From Parundibacterium terreum (lineage in GTDB: Bacteria > Pseudomonadota > Gammaproteobacteria > Burkholderiales > Burkholderiaceae_D), in assembly GCF_014636315.1 (NCBI RefSeq), contig NZ_BMED01000001.1, positions 1,183,941-1,247,940 of the forward strand: 64,000 bases of DNA. Direction: 5' to 3'. Both the position numbers and the translations under genes were made by a program. The notes beneath the pieces were generated by a model that did no database searches, was not told the DNA's origin, and worked only from the letters and a program-made list of their open reading frames with translations. This document shows positions 9,420 through 17,907 of the stretch, piece after piece (within the stretch, counting starts at the first letter, position 1; each line of letters starts with the position of its first letter).

Positions 9420-9836
9420 ATGACCTCCCCTCCCAGCGGATATTCCGGCACTCCCCTCGCCAAGAAACTGGGCATCTCTGAAGGCTGCCGCGTGTTTGTC
9501 GGCAACGCGCCGGATGGCTATGCCGAGCTGCTCGCGTCTTTGCCGCCTGGCGTTCTGTTTGAAAAAAAACTGACTGCGCAGACCGATATCGCGCATCTGT
9601 TTTGCGATAAAAAAGCGGATCTGCAAACCCGCCTGCTCGCTGCACGCAAACTGCTACAGGCTAGCGGTGCAGTGTGGGTATCCTGGCCCAAGAAAGCGTC
9701 CAAGGTGCCCACCGACATTACCGAAGACACGATACGCGAGCTGGCATTGCCGCTGGGCTTTGTCGACATCAAGGTGTGCGCAGTCAACGAGATATGGTCG
9801 GGCCTGAAGCTGGTGATACGTAAGGAGCTCCGCTAA
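9420..9836 (+). CDS. DUF3052-family protein
   Basis: A 138-residue protein beginning with SGYSGTPLAKKLGI, the hallmark of DUF3052 proteins, small cytoplasmic proteins of unknown function. The middle (SGAVWVSWPKK) and end (LGFVDIKVCAVNEIWSGLKLVIR) also match how I know that family. The ATG at 9420 precedes the conserved block directly; the longer frame from 9270 has no family support. No function is known. Confidence 0.82.
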   Translation: MTSPPSGYSGTPLAKKLGISEGCRVFVGNAPDGYAELLASLPPGVLFEKKLTAQTDIAHLFCDKKADLQTRLLAARKLLQASGAVWVSWPKKASKVPTDITEDTIRELALPLGFVDIKVCAVNEIWSGLKLVIRKELR

Positions 9837-9940
9837 CCGCGGGCCAAAATTCCCGTTTTTGCGCAGACTATTGCCGCGCTGACTAGTCTGTTTATTTATG
9901 CAGAGCAGGAGCACAATACGCTACCACCGAAGGAGCTCCC

Positions 9941-10273
9941 ATGAAAAACTGGCTATTTCTATTCATCGCCATCATTTCCGAAACCACCGCGACCTCTGCG
10001 CTAAAATCCAGCGAGGGCTTTACCCGGCTATGGCCTTCCCTGCTGGTCATTGTGGGCTATGGCATCGCGTTTTACTTCCTGTCGCTGACCTTGCGCACAA
10101 TTCCAGTGGGTATTGCCTATGCGATCTGGTCCGGCCTGGGTGTGGTGCTGATCACGCTGGTGGCGTGGATGATGTTCGGGCAGCAATTGGATGTGCCGGC
10201 GATAATAGGCATTGCGTTGATTGTCGCGGGGGTTATCGTCATGAATGTGTTTTCCAAAGTCAGCGCGCATTGA
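9941..10273 (+). CDS. Small multidrug resistance (SMR) efflux protein, EmrE/Qac type
   Basis: A 110-residue protein with four membrane helices and the membrane-embedded glutamate E14 (ISETTAT) that exchanges protons for cationic drugs in this family. The [15 protein letters not shown] segment in helix 3 is typical of the EmrE/QacE branch rather than the guanidinium exporters (Gdx/SugE). Works as an antiparallel dimer in the inner membrane. Strong ribosome-binding site AAGGAG 8 bp before the ATG. The gene for a cytochrome c starts 6 bp downstream, so the two may be cotranscribed. Confidence 0.92.
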   Translation: MKNWLFLFIAIISETTATSALKSSEGFTRLWPSLLVIVGYGIAFYFLSLTLRTIPVGIAYAIWSGLGVVLITLVAWMMFGQQLDVPAIIGIALIVAGVIVMNVFSKVSAH

Positions 10274-10279
10274 GCCTTT

Positions 10280-10690
10280 ATGAAATTCAATCTATCCATG
10301 TTTCATAAAATACAGCCGGCAGCGGCATCTGCGCTAATCGCAGCGCTGGCCCTGCTCTGCCAATTGCCTGCCGCTTTTGCAGCCGACAACGCCGATGAAG
10401 GCAAGAGGGCTTTTGCCAAATGCGCATCCTGCCATCAGGTCGGCCCTTCCGCGCGCGCCGGCTTTGGCCCGGCGCTGAACGGCATCATCGGCAAGCGCGC
10501 AGGCAGCAGCCCGGATTACCGTTATTCGGCGGCGATGAAGAAGTCCGGCATTGTATGGACGGAGAAATCGCTGGCGGCGTTTCTGAAGGACCCCGGTGCC
10601 GTAGTGCCGGACACCAAAATGCGTTTTTACGGCATCAGCGATGAGAAAGAGATTGCCAAGCTGCTGGCGTATTTAAAAAACTTTCCTTAA
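10280..10690 (+). CDS. Class I cytochrome c (periplasmic, mono-haem)
   Basis: A 136-residue precursor with a signal peptide (about 1-35) and a single haem-binding site C48-x2-C51-H52 (CASCHQ). A likely sixth ligand is Met114 in DTKMRFYG. Layout (GFGPALNGIIGKRAG after the haem site, DPGAVVPDTKM near the end) is that of cytochrome c550/c2-like electron carriers. It follows the SMR gene with a 6-bp gap. The electron partners cannot be told from the window. Confidence 0.92.
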   Translation: MKFNLSMFHKIQPAAASALIAALALLCQLPAAFAADNADEGKRAFAKCASCHQVGPSARAGFGPALNGIIGKRAGSSPDYRYSAAMKKSGIVWTEKSLAAFLKDPGAVVPDTKMRFYGISDEKEIAKLLAYLKNFP

Positions 10691-10827
10691 GTGAACACAG
10701 CTTGACTATGCCGGCCCACAAGGCTGCGCATGCAAGGGCTGGGGACTTGATCGCCACAGGATTTAGCGTCAAACTATCTCGCGCATCACGTCAATATTGA
10801 TTCCAGCTTACCGCCAGGGACTTGATC

Positions 10828-11217
10828 ATGACCATAGAGCTAGACCATTCCATCGTCTCCTGCCGCGACAAGGCAGCCTCCGCCAAGATGCTGGGTGAGT
10901 TGCTAGGCGTACCCTGGTCGCCCACCGGCATAGGCCCGTTTGCGCCGGTGTATGTCAGCGATGGCTTCACGCTGGACTTTATCAGCACCGATGAAGACTT
11001 CCCCATCCAGCATTTCTGCTTCCGAGTCAGCGAGCAAGAGTTCGATGCGATACTCGCGCGCATACAGGCGGCCGGCATCCCGTATCGCAGCGACGTGCGC
11101 GGCCAGACGGATATGAAAATCAATACCGACTACGGCGGCAGGATGGTGTACTGGACCGAGCCGGACAAGCACCTGTGGGAGATGCTGACAGTCAGCTACG
11201 CGCGCCAGCCTGCTTAG
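10828..11217 (+). CDS. VOC-family protein (glyoxalase/dioxygenase fold)
   Basis: A 129-residue single VOC domain. Candidate metal ligands are the His of IELDHS near the start, the His of QHFCFRV in mid-protein and the Glu of HLWEMLTVSY near the end, the last being a common glyoxalase/dioxygenase position. The ATG at 10828 is preferred; a TTG two codons upstream is possible. The stop codon sits at the very edge of the downstream palindromic element (11217-11317). Confidence 0.82.
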   Translation: MTIELDHSIVSCRDKAASAKMLGELLGVPWSPTGIGPFAPVYVSDGFTLDFISTDEDFPIQHFCFRVSEQEFDAILARIQAAGIPYRSDVRGQTDMKINTDYGGRMVYWTEPDKHLWEMLTVSYARQPA

Positions 11218-11317
11218 AAGACAGTTCAAACTGACCGTGGCGTTGTTGCAGCTCCTTGCCGTGCAGGCGCACTGTCTTCGTCGCTGCGCCTAGCCACGCT
11301 CAGTTTGAAATGTCTTC
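11217..11317. repeat. Palindromic intergenic element, family 2, copy 1
   Basis: Two 24-bp arms (11217-11240 and 11294-11317) match at 22 of 24 positions in inverted orientation. The ~53 bp between them, read on the minus strand, contains CTAGGCGC-AG-CGACGAAG near one end and GGAG-CT-GCAACAACG near the other. The same internal words occur in the element at 20421-20539, whose arms have a different sequence. This suggests a conserved structured core with variable arms. It begins in the stop codon of the VOC gene. Confidence 0.75.
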
Positions 11318-11348
11318 CTAGCAGTACACCAGTATTGTGCCCTACTCC

Positions 11349-11741
11349 TCAAGCACGGAAGGCATTTTGTGCGGCAATGGTATCCAGCGATTCGCGCAGC
11401 AGCTTGATCTTGCCGTTTTCTGCCACCAGGCGGCCGGCGTAGGATTGCTTGTAGATCTTGCCGGTCGACAGTACCTTGGCTTCCACATCGTATTCACCAA
11501 ACGCCTGGTCATCCGTTTTAATCAGGATACGGATGTTATGGAAACCGAAGTCAGGCACGTTCTTCAACAGGGATGAGATAAAAGACTCAATCGCTGCCGG
11601 CCCCTGCGCGCGGCCATCTATACCCAGCGAGGCCAGGTAAGGCAATTCCAGCACGCCGTCTTCGGCAAACAGCGCAGCAGTAGCGCGTGGGTCCTGGATG
11701 GTGGCAAGGTAGGTATTCAATAATTCAGGAGCGGTTTTCAT
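11349..11741 (-). CDS. SnoaL/NTF2-like protein
   Basis: A 130-residue protein with the SnoaL-like cone fold pattern: N-terminal helix, AALFAEDGVLELPYL, a block of strands (FHNIRILIKTDDQAFGEYDVEA) and GRLVAENGKIKLLRES at the end. Members include ketosteroid isomerase-like enzymes and small binding proteins. The start at 11741 has AAGGAA upstream; the longer frame from 11843 lacks support. Function unknown beyond the fold. Confidence 0.82.
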   Translation of the reverse strand: MKTAPELLNTYLATIQDPRATAALFAEDGVLELPYLASLGIDGRAQGPAAIESFISSLLKNVPDFGFHNIRILIKTDDQAFGEYDVEAKVLSTGKIYKQSYAGRLVAENGKIKLLRESLDTIAAQNAFRA

Positions 11742-12146
11742 TTGCGATCTTTCCTTAAAGTGTGCGCCAAGGGCGGAATGCCTTTGGCGGCGCGTGCCAG
11801 CGTTTTCAGCTTCGAACTGAGCTACAAGATGCAGCCGCGTCACACAGCAAGATTAAGGCTTTGCCCTCTCCGGATAAACGGGTGAACTGCAAATGCGGTA
11901 TTCATGGGGGTGAATAATAGCCGGATACCGGAAACCGCCCTTCTCATCCTGCGCATGCCCCCCTCTGCCACCATTCCAAAATATTGCACTGATCACAAGA
12001 AATTTGCTGCAAGATTAGCAACATATTGCTATAGTCGAGTGAGGTCTTCAAAACCGCTGGCAGGTAAATCGCCAGACGTGGGGGCTGGGGAATTCTTAGA
12101 CTATCCGGGCCCAGCACGGCCCTTGATACGCAAGGAGAAGCACGCA

Positions 12147-12983
12147 GTGGGACCAGACTACACGAAGTACAACGTAGAGCAACTACAACAGGCCCGCCGC
12201 AGCATTGATGCGGCACTGTTTCCAGAGCGCGTAAAGGAAATAGAAGAACGCCTGGCCACATTGGCGCAGGAGCAGGCTTCACAAACCCCGGCTATGCCGG
12301 CGGATTCCGGCATAGACCGCTCCTCCGACTTCCCTATTCTATGGAACGTGGGGCGGGTCCTGGTAATAATCGGCGTGATAGATATTGCTGCGATGATCTA
12401 CTGCATCGCGAATGGCGTCAGCTATGCATCCAGCCTCAATATCTTTGCTCTGATTGCCGGCATCTTTCTGTTACGGGGCAGCTTGCGTGCTGCGTCTATT
12501 GTGCGCTGGTGGATAATTTTTGCATTACCGGCGATGGTCGTTTTCTCCATTGTCTCCCCCTTGAGCCAACCCTTGGGACTGACGCTGGTACAAATGCGGC
12601 TCGCTCCAGCCTCATACTTTGGACAATTGTCTTTGTCGATTGCGGTATGCGCTTTAATGTTTTGGGTGATCCGGCAACTGGGCCGCCCTCCGGTACTGGC
12701 TGCACGCCTGGCAAGCGGAAGACCGCAACGTGATATCCGTATCCCGCTGGCGCTGGGTACCGTCATTGCCATTGGCGGAGCAGGCCTGGTGGTCATGCTG
12801 CTGGGAGGCCAATCCGCCGCCCATGCCAGTAGCCTGGTTGCCGAACAGATGGGTGCGCACTACCGCTATTACACCAATTCAATCTCTATCGTTCGCAATA
12901 GTGACGGAACGCAGATTTCTGCTTCTGTCATCGCGTGGAATGAGAAAGAAGTGATCAACGTGCCTGTGCAATGGAGCGAATAG
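12147..12983 (+). CDS. Membrane protein of unknown function (GTG start)
   Basis: A 278-residue protein if translation begins at the GTG with AAGGAG 9 bp upstream. A cytoplasmic N-terminal segment (YTKYNVEQLQQARRSID, then KEIEERLA) is followed by about five hydrophobic segments from residue ~70 to ~215 and a C-terminal soluble tail of ~65 residues. The N-terminal motif is one I associate with a family of uncharacterised proteins in Xanthomonadales and betaproteobacteria, without known function. The longer open frame from 11904 is poorly supported. Confidence 0.72.
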   Translation: MGPDYTKYNVEQLQQARRSIDAALFPERVKEIEERLATLAQEQASQTPAMPADSGIDRSSDFPILWNVGRVLVIIGVIDIAAMIYCIANGVSYASSLNIFALIAGIFLLRGSLRAASIVRWWIIFALPAMVVFSIVSPLSQPLGLTLVQMRLAPASYFGQLSLSIAVCALMFWVIRQLGRPPVLAARLASGRPQRDIRIPLALGTVIAIGGAGLVVMLLGGQSAAHASSLVAEQMGAHYRYYTNSISIVRNSDGTQISASVIAWNEKEVINVPVQWSE

Positions 12984-13246
12984 CAGCCTGTGCAAAAGCC
13001 AGCTTTTCAGCCTGCTCATGCACTGGCAATCCAGGCTTCACCTGATCCAAACTGTCAGATGAATTAAAGTCTCCGTGGAGCTATTACCGGCCAGAAGAAG
13101 ACGGTTTTACGATTCCGTAAAATACTTGGTGGGATATAGGGCCGGATAGAAAAAATGAAAAATTTAAAACAAATTTTCCCTCTGGCATGCTATCGTATTG
13201 ATTGCAATTTAACAACAAAAAATTCACCCCAGTAATCAGGAAAAAA

Positions 13247-14068
13247 ATGCATCTAAATCGAAACCTATTGTTATCAGTTATAGCCAGTTGCCTCACCGCG
13301 TGTTCGACCGCGCCGATGCTTCAGTCAGCGCGGCCCGCAGTCTCTCAAGGTCAGCAATATGGCTTAGCGCATTCGGAAAGCTTGGCCAAGACCGATCACA
13401 TGACCAAGCCGCTCGATCCGCAACAGTCGGTCGTCTACAAACAAAATCAAGGCGGAGGTGGCGCTGGCTTAGGCCTCTTGTTGGGGCCGATCGGGGTTGC
13501 GGCGAATATGAAAATGATCGAAACAAAAACCGACGAGGATGTTGCAAGGCTAAAAGGCAAACTCGGTTTTATCCCATCCGTTGCATTACAGCAGGCTGCA
13601 AGCGCTTCCGGGTTTTCATTGCAAAGCGTAGCGGGTACTCAAGATGTTCAGGTGACGCCCTACATCCTGGTCTCAAAAACAAATGAGACTACTGTGCACG
13701 TCTCGGCAATGATACTGGTCGAATCGCCCGGCCATCCTGCTAAGTGGAGCCGTAGTTATCGTTACCAGCTGGCAGGCAAATACAGTCTGGATGAACTCGC
13801 GACTGCCGACGCTGCCCGAAATGCCGCATTGCAGGAGCAAGCGACACAGGCTTACGGTGCATTACTGCGTCATATGAATGACGAGTCGGATGCCTCTATC
13901 TCCCAAGAAACGGCGATTACATTCTTATCACCCTACCTGACGCCCCGCTTTGAGTTTGAACAAAGAGGCTCATTAATTCGCGTCGATACCAACCGAGTAT
14001 GGGTGCGCACGACCGTAGAGGTAGCTGCCGTTGCGCCTACCGACCTTAGCTATAAAGTGGTGAAGTGA
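13247..14068 (+). CDS. Predicted lipoprotein of unknown function
   Basis: A 273-residue protein with a lipoprotein signal: a hydrophobic stretch ending in LTAC (Cys at about 19), so the mature form should be lipid-anchored. The rest is soluble, with a short Gly-rich stretch (GGGGAGLGLLLGPIG near 80-95) that might be membrane-inserting. No family recognised. It marks the start of an AT-richer patch of small secreted and unknown genes. The start is the ATG directly before the signal peptide, with AGGA upstream. Confidence 0.72.
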   Translation: MHLNRNLLLSVIASCLTACSTAPMLQSARPAVSQGQQYGLAHSESLAKTDHMTKPLDPQQSVVYKQNQGGGGAGLGLLLGPIGVAANMKMIETKTDEDVARLKGKLGFIPSVALQQAASASGFSLQSVAGTQDVQVTPYILVSKTNETTVHVSAMILVESPGHPAKWSRSYRYQLAGKYSLDELATADAARNAALQEQATQAYGALLRHMNDESDASISQETAITFLSPYLTPRFEFEQRGSLIRVDTNRVWVRTTVEVAAVAPTDLSYKVVK

Positions 14069-14173
14069 ATCAAGCGTTTGCTCAAGCTCACCTGAACGAC
14101 GCTAATTAATATAACTAAGGTTGATAAGGCTCCTACGGGCCGCAAGCTATCGTTTTAATTTAAAGAGGTAAAT

Positions 14174-14542
14174 ATGCGGCCGCGTAGTATCACTCTCTAC
14201 CTAGCAATGTTAATTTCGCCATATGCTGGCGCAACAGAGAGTGTGTGTGCTAAAGCTTCAGTAAAGGCAGAAAAAGAAAAGATACTCGTACCTGCCTACA
14301 TGTCCGGACGAAAAGTGATTGGGAAAGGCGAGGCGTACTTTTACACGGCACCTGATGAGCAATGCCAAGTTAAAAATATTTTCATAATCCCGAATGATGT
14401 GGTGCAAGCTTACTCCGACGTCGAGAATTTTACATACGTCATATATTGGAATGTCAAAGGAAAGGATGTATCTGGTTGGATGTTGAGTTCTCGGTTAGTT
14501 GATACCGGCACTGGTATAGGTCCAAATTATGAACAAAAGTGA
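14174..14542 (+). CDS. Small secreted protein, SH3-like
   Basis: A 122-residue protein with a probable signal peptide (about 1-20), two Cys residues (SVCAKAS and DEQCQVK) that could form a disulfide, and a C-terminal strand-rich part (FTYVIYWNVKGKDVSGWM, then LSSRLVDTG). The SGWMLSSRL ending resembles bacterial SH3-like domains that close with a conserved Gly-Trp. Good ribosome-binding site AGAGG. Function unknown; the size and secretion would fit an immunity or periplasmic accessory protein, but nothing nearby proves it. Confidence 0.65.
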   Translation: MRPRSITLYLAMLISPYAGATESVCAKASVKAEKEKILVPAYMSGRKVIGKGEAYFYTAPDEQCQVKNIFIIPNDVVQAYSDVENFTYVIYWNVKGKDVSGWMLSSRLVDTGTGIGPNYEQK

Positions 14543-14575
14543 TCTCATGGTGTTGGCGTCTAATGGCTAATAGCG

Positions 14576-14837
14576 AGGCCGCAAGGCGCATAAGGTAGGG
14601 CGTCAATAGCGCAACGTATTGCGCCGCATGTGTCGTCAAATTATTCGCGCATCCCTGTCGGTGCTTGTCATATCTATGTCACTTCTTGCTATAAAATCAG
14701 TCAACGCAGTATGTAGTGGAATATTTTCTCAACCGGTTAGACTAGTCATATTGCTGGCGGTGTGGTGCGTAGCGAGTCCACATGCTGCGCAATACGCCTG
14801 CGGCTATTGGCGCCCTACGGAATGCGACTTACGGCCT
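14576..14837. repeat. MITE-like element, copy A
   Basis: About 262 bp, closely similar to copies B (15245) and C (16633). Ends are imperfect terminal inverted repeats starting AGGCCGYAAGGCGC, followed by a second inverted block (left GTAGGGCGTCAATAGCG..., right its near complement) so that roughly 55-60 bp at each end can pair. No open frame fills it. Internally it contains a TATAAAAT sequence that could act as a promoter. No clear target-site duplication. It lies between the small secreted gene and the gene at 14874. Confidence 0.85.
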
Positions 14838-14873
14838 TTTTAACAAAGACTTATTGCTTTGTGAGTATACCGA

Positions 14874-15278
14874 ATGGACAGAAACTATTGCATGAAGCTC
14901 CCGACACAAGTATGGAGCATTTTAAAAGATGAATTATCCCGAGATACCAAGGGTCGAAAACAGCGGCAGATAACAAAATGGAAGGAAATCGGTGGGATTA
15001 TTCAGATTCGCCTTAAAAGCGGCCGTACAGTGTTCATAACAGTGGATGGCGAAGGTGTTGTGACCGGCGAAGCTGCGGATATAGGACACGATTATTGGAT
15101 TTCGCCTTCTTTTATTATTGATGATATTGAATCATGGGGATATAAAGAATGGGTATGGGTGCCGACGTGGTTAAATCCGTTCAAAAAGATTAGTTGCTGG
15201 AAGGTAGTGGCGTGGGCAGACGAAAATTTATTGCTGTCGCACGAAGGCCGTAAGGCGCATAAGGTAGGGCGTCAATAG
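14874..15278 (+). CDS. Hypothetical protein whose C-terminus is encoded by a MITE-like repeat
   Basis: 134 residues (or 128 from the ATG at 14892). Neither start has a clear ribosome-binding site. The body is strand-rich with many aromatic residues (DYWISPSFIIDDIESWGYKE, then WVWVPTWL) and no family is recognised; small acidic/aromatic proteins like this are common among immunity genes, which is only a suggestion. The last ~11 codons (from EGRKAH to the stop) lie inside repeat copy B, so the original 3' end was probably replaced when the element inserted or recombined. Codon use is AT-richer than flanking genes. Confidence 0.6.
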   Translation: MDRNYCMKLPTQVWSILKDELSRDTKGRKQRQITKWKEIGGIIQIRLKSGRTVFITVDGEGVVTGEAADIGHDYWISPSFIIDDIESWGYKEWVWVPTWLNPFKKISCWKVVAWADENLLLSHEGRKAHKVGRQ

Positions 15279-15507
15279 CGCAGCGTATTGCGCCGCATGT
15301 GTCGTCAAATTATTAGTACCTCCCTGCCGGTGCTTGTCATATCTATCTCACTTCTTGCTATAAAATCCGTCGACGCAATATGTAGCGACACAATTTTTTC
15401 AACCGGTTAGACTGATCATATTGCTGGGGATATAGTGCGTAGAGAGTCAACATGCGGCGCAATACGCCTGCGGCTATTGTCGCGCTACAGAGTCCGACTT
15501 ACAGCCT
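15245..15507. repeat. MITE-like element, copy B
   Basis: About 263 bp, colinear with copy A and C throughout, with the same inverted ends. It provides the stop codon of the preceding gene and ends 68 bp before the next gene. Copies A and B thus bracket the gene at 14874, and copies B and C bracket the gene at 15575. Confidence 0.85.
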
Positions 15508-15574
15508 TGGGTCATCTTGGTTACTGACAGCATAACGTGGCATCTTTTATTATGAAATTGCATCGATTTTTTAT

Positions 15575-16426
15575 ATGGATGATTCTCAAAGCAACGTGAA
15601 CGAGGTAGCTGGAACGCAGTCCCCCGAAGGGATGTGTAAATTAACAAAGAAGTATGGGCACTTTGCAAGGTCGCATATTATACCGAGATCATTAACTCGC
15701 TTAACCAAAACGGGCGAACGAATGGTTGAGGTCGGTATCGATAAAGGAATTAAAAAGCGGTACGACAGTTGGTTTGATACATCTCTGGTTACGCAGGAGG
15801 GAGAAAAAATCCTCGAAGAGATCGACACTCCAGCAATTGAAATTTTGCGAAGGCATAAGATGCTATGGAGCTCATGGAATGGAGCAACAAAACTTGCCTC
15901 TGATGATCTTATTGGCAAAGCTGAAGATATTAATCTTCGCACAGTAATATTTGAAAATTCGAAGATATTACAGCTTTTCTTTCTTAGTCTGGTGTGGCGG
16001 GCTGCTGCATCAACCCGCCCTGAAATGCACGAGGTCAATCTAACTGAAGAAATATTAGAAGATATTCGTTTAAGAATACTAAATAAGGATATCGGGAATA
16101 GCCACGATTACCCCATTCATTTGCATCAAATCACAACTATCGGAGTAAAACACAACCGCACACCACTGTTGGAGACGGTCAATATATTGTTGGAAAATGG
16201 TAAGGAAGGTGATGAGCAGGTAGATCGAGTTCGACTATATTTTGATGGATTGGTGGCCCATGTTCACATTGCCAAAAACACACCACTGAATGATTCGTAT
16301 GTGAAAATTTCGCTTGGCAATGGGCTAAATGATTCAAGCATAATAATTGGGCGACCTTTTTCGGATTCCAGAGCTAACGAAAACATAAAGACCGTGGCCA
16401 GAACTGTTTCCTCCAACCTTAGCTAA
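15575..16426 (+). CDS. Uncharacterised protein with SHIIPRS motif
   Basis: A 283-residue soluble protein. Residues 21-41 (CKLTKKYGHFARSHIIPRSL) resemble the start of a group of uncharacterised proteins that carry Cys residues followed by SHIIP, reminiscent of HNH-like nuclease beginnings, but only one Cys is present here and no HNN/HNH core was seen, so nuclease activity is not supported. The middle is helical. Start is uncertain because no ribosome-binding site precedes ATG 15575. AT-rich composition and position between two repeats suggest horizontal gain. A link to defence is possible but unproven. Confidence 0.6.
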   Translation: MDDSQSNVNEVAGTQSPEGMCKLTKKYGHFARSHIIPRSLTRLTKTGERMVEVGIDKGIKKRYDSWFDTSLVTQEGEKILEEIDTPAIEILRRHKMLWSSWNGATKLASDDLIGKAEDINLRTVIFENSKILQLFFLSLVWRAAASTRPEMHEVNLTEEILEDIRLRILNKDIGNSHDYPIHLHQITTIGVKHNRTPLLETVNILLENGKEGDEQVDRVRLYFDGLVAHVHIAKNTPLNDSYVKISLGNGLNDSSIIIGRPFSDSRANENIKTVARTVSSNLS

Positions 16427-16480
16427 AATAAAGTAAAAAAGAGAAATAATAAACGAAAGAAATCATGAGGCCGCTTTGGG

Positions 16481-16632
16481 GCAGAACCCGCCTGTTACAC
16501 AACACCCGCTTCAGCTTAAACTTGAACTACTAAAAATAATAGCCGTCACGGCCCCGCAAACAGGCTAGACACTTGTCTGCTCAATCTCGTCTCGCATTGC
16601 GGCTTGAAGCACATCGACACTGATATCTTTTA
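16481..16632 (-). pseudogene. 3' remnant of a duplicated DUF1801 gene
   Basis: This segment is a diverged direct repeat of 17396-17546, the 3' end and downstream flank of the intact DUF1801 gene. Reading on the minus strand it encodes KDISVDVLQAAMRDEIEQTSV and a stop (16565-16567), against KDINVDVLQAAMRDGITQTSI in the intact gene. Similarity ends exactly at GATATCTTTTA, one base before repeat copy C begins, so the rest of the gene is missing and the junction coincides with the element end. Confidence 0.75.
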
Positions 16633-16899
16633 AGGCCGTAAGGTGCATAAGGTAGGGCGTCAATAGCGCAGCGTATTGCGCCGCATGTGTCATCAAATTA
16701 TTCGTGCCTCCCTGCCGATGCTTGTGATATCTAAGTTACTTCTTGCTATAAAATCAGTCAACGCAATATGTAGCGGCACAATTTTTTTCAACCGGTTGGA
16801 CTGATCATATTGCTGGCAGTGTGGTGCGTAGAGAGTCAACATGCGGCGCAATACGCTGCCTGCGGCTATTGCCGCCCTACGGAGTGCTACTTACGGCCT
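16633..16899. repeat. MITE-like element, copy C
   Basis: About 267 bp, same family as copies A and B. Its left end directly abuts the DUF1801 gene remnant. Its right end (TTACGGCCT) runs into the 3' region of the DUF1059 gene on the opposite strand. An open frame that crosses it (16841-17140, plus strand) is judged not to be a gene. Confidence 0.85.
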
Positions 16900-16946
16900 T
16901 ACCGTGCTGGCGTTCTTGTTTGCGGGCGCCCGGTCCCAAACGACGA

Positions 16947-17195
16947 TCAATGCGGACGTATTTCCGGACCTCGCGCCTCTGCACCGGCATCCGGCATATA
17001 AGTTTCGGACGGCGTCCCGTCCCTTATTATTTGCCGCAACCCCTGGCGCAGTTCCGGGCCATCGGTATGATGATGCACAGCAACGGCATGCTGTACTGCC
17101 ACTTCGATCAGCTCGGCCTCGCTATCCGCCGCAATTGTGACCGTGCAATGCATCTCACTAGGAAATTCGCGGCAATCTATGTATTTTCGAGTCAT
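16947..17195 (-). CDS. DUF1059-family small protein
   Basis: An 82-residue protein starting MTRKYIDCREF, with conserved features of DUF1059 (short acidic proteins beginning K-x-[IF]-D-C-R, and a later HAVAVHHHTDGPELR region). The family is widespread with no assigned function. The ATG at 17195 has GAGGTGGT upstream; a longer frame from 17216 is less likely. It stands alone between repeat C and a long non-coding stretch. Confidence 0.78.
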   Translation of the reverse strand: MTRKYIDCREFPSEMHCTVTIAADSEAELIEVAVQHAVAVHHHTDGPELRQGLRQIIRDGTPSETYMPDAGAEARGPEIRPH

Positions 17196-17478
17196 AACAC
17201 CACCTCTTTCACGCAAATAACAAACCGGCCTCAGCGACCTGAGCGGGCCTCCACTCCAGCCGCGCTTAATTTACTATAGTAAGGATTTGCCACGACGGAC
17301 ATCTTTATTCACGCGCCGATCTTGTCGGCTTTCCGATTGGACAAAAAAGCTGAATTGAGTGACTGCTATCGGGAAATCTGTGGGACCGCAATAGGGCGGA
17401 ACCCGCCTGTCACCGACACATGCTGTCAGCTTAATTTGAACTACTACAAATAATAGCCGCCGCAGCTGCACTAACAGG
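17196..17478. other. Non-coding spacer with direct repeat of upstream flank
   Basis: Nothing gene-like. Its last ~80 bp (from 17396) are the downstream flank of the DUF1801 gene and match the flank of the remnant at 16481. The rest holds only weak promoter-like AT stretches near the DUF1059 start. Confidence 0.5.
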
Positions 17479-17907
17479 CTAGATGCTTGTCTGCGTAATC
17501 CCATCACGCATTGCGGCTTGAAGTACATCGACATTGATATCTTTTAGCGCCTTGAACTTGATGCAGTAGCCCGTGACGCTTGCCTTGCCCAGTTCTTTTT
17601 TATAGGTCTCGGCCAAATATTTTTTGTCTTCTATGCCGAAGATGTAGACAGAGATTCCGCTTGTGTTTGCGCTGATCCCGATTTGATAAAATTCTCTGGT
17701 TTTTCCACCGGCATATTTCAAGGTCTGGGATCCATATCCTATGTTGGGGTTGGAAACCGTTCTGCCTGTCTCGTCTTTGCCATCCAGGAACCATAGTTTA
17801 GTTGCCGGCATCAACTCCAGAATGATGCGGTGCAGCTCGTGCATGTCGCTACGCTTTGGTTCCGCCTGAGTGGCGATATACTCTTTGATTTGTTCGCGCA
17901 CGTTCAT
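17479..17907 (-). CDS. DUF1801-family protein (YdhG-like)
   Basis: A 142-residue protein with the DUF1801 pattern: PKRSDMHELHRIILELMP near the N-terminus, a core with IGYGSQTLKYAGGKTREFYQIG, and a C-terminal helix (LKDINVDVLQAAMRDG). The family is small, cytoplasmic and has no firmly established function. The ATG at 17907 has AAGGA upstream; a TTG two codons earlier is less likely. A truncated copy of its 3' end lies at 16481-16632. Confidence 0.82.
   Translation of the reverse strand: MNVREQIKEYIATQAEPKRSDMHELHRIILELMPATKLWFLDGKDETGRTVSNPNIGYGSQTLKYAGGKTREFYQIGISANTSGISVYIFGIEDKKYLAETYKKELGKASVTGYCIKFKALKDINVDVLQAAMRDGITQTSI

Noticed and set aside
9837..9940. Possible guanidine riboswitch before the SMR gene
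   Set aside because: No conserved riboswitch sequence was found; the pump looks like an EmrE/Qac-type drug exporter rather than a guanidinium exporter.
15575..16426. Assignment as an HNH nuclease
   Set aside because: Only one Cys of the usual pair and no HNH core residues were found, so only the motif similarity is reported.
14576..16899. CRISPR array interpretation of the three repeats
   Set aside because: The repeats are ~265 bp with kilobase-scale spacing, inverted ends and genes in between, not short regularly spaced units.
16841..17140. Plus-strand frame through the end of copy C
   Set aside because: It starts inside a repeat and overlaps the DUF1059 gene on the other strand; the translation has no family features.
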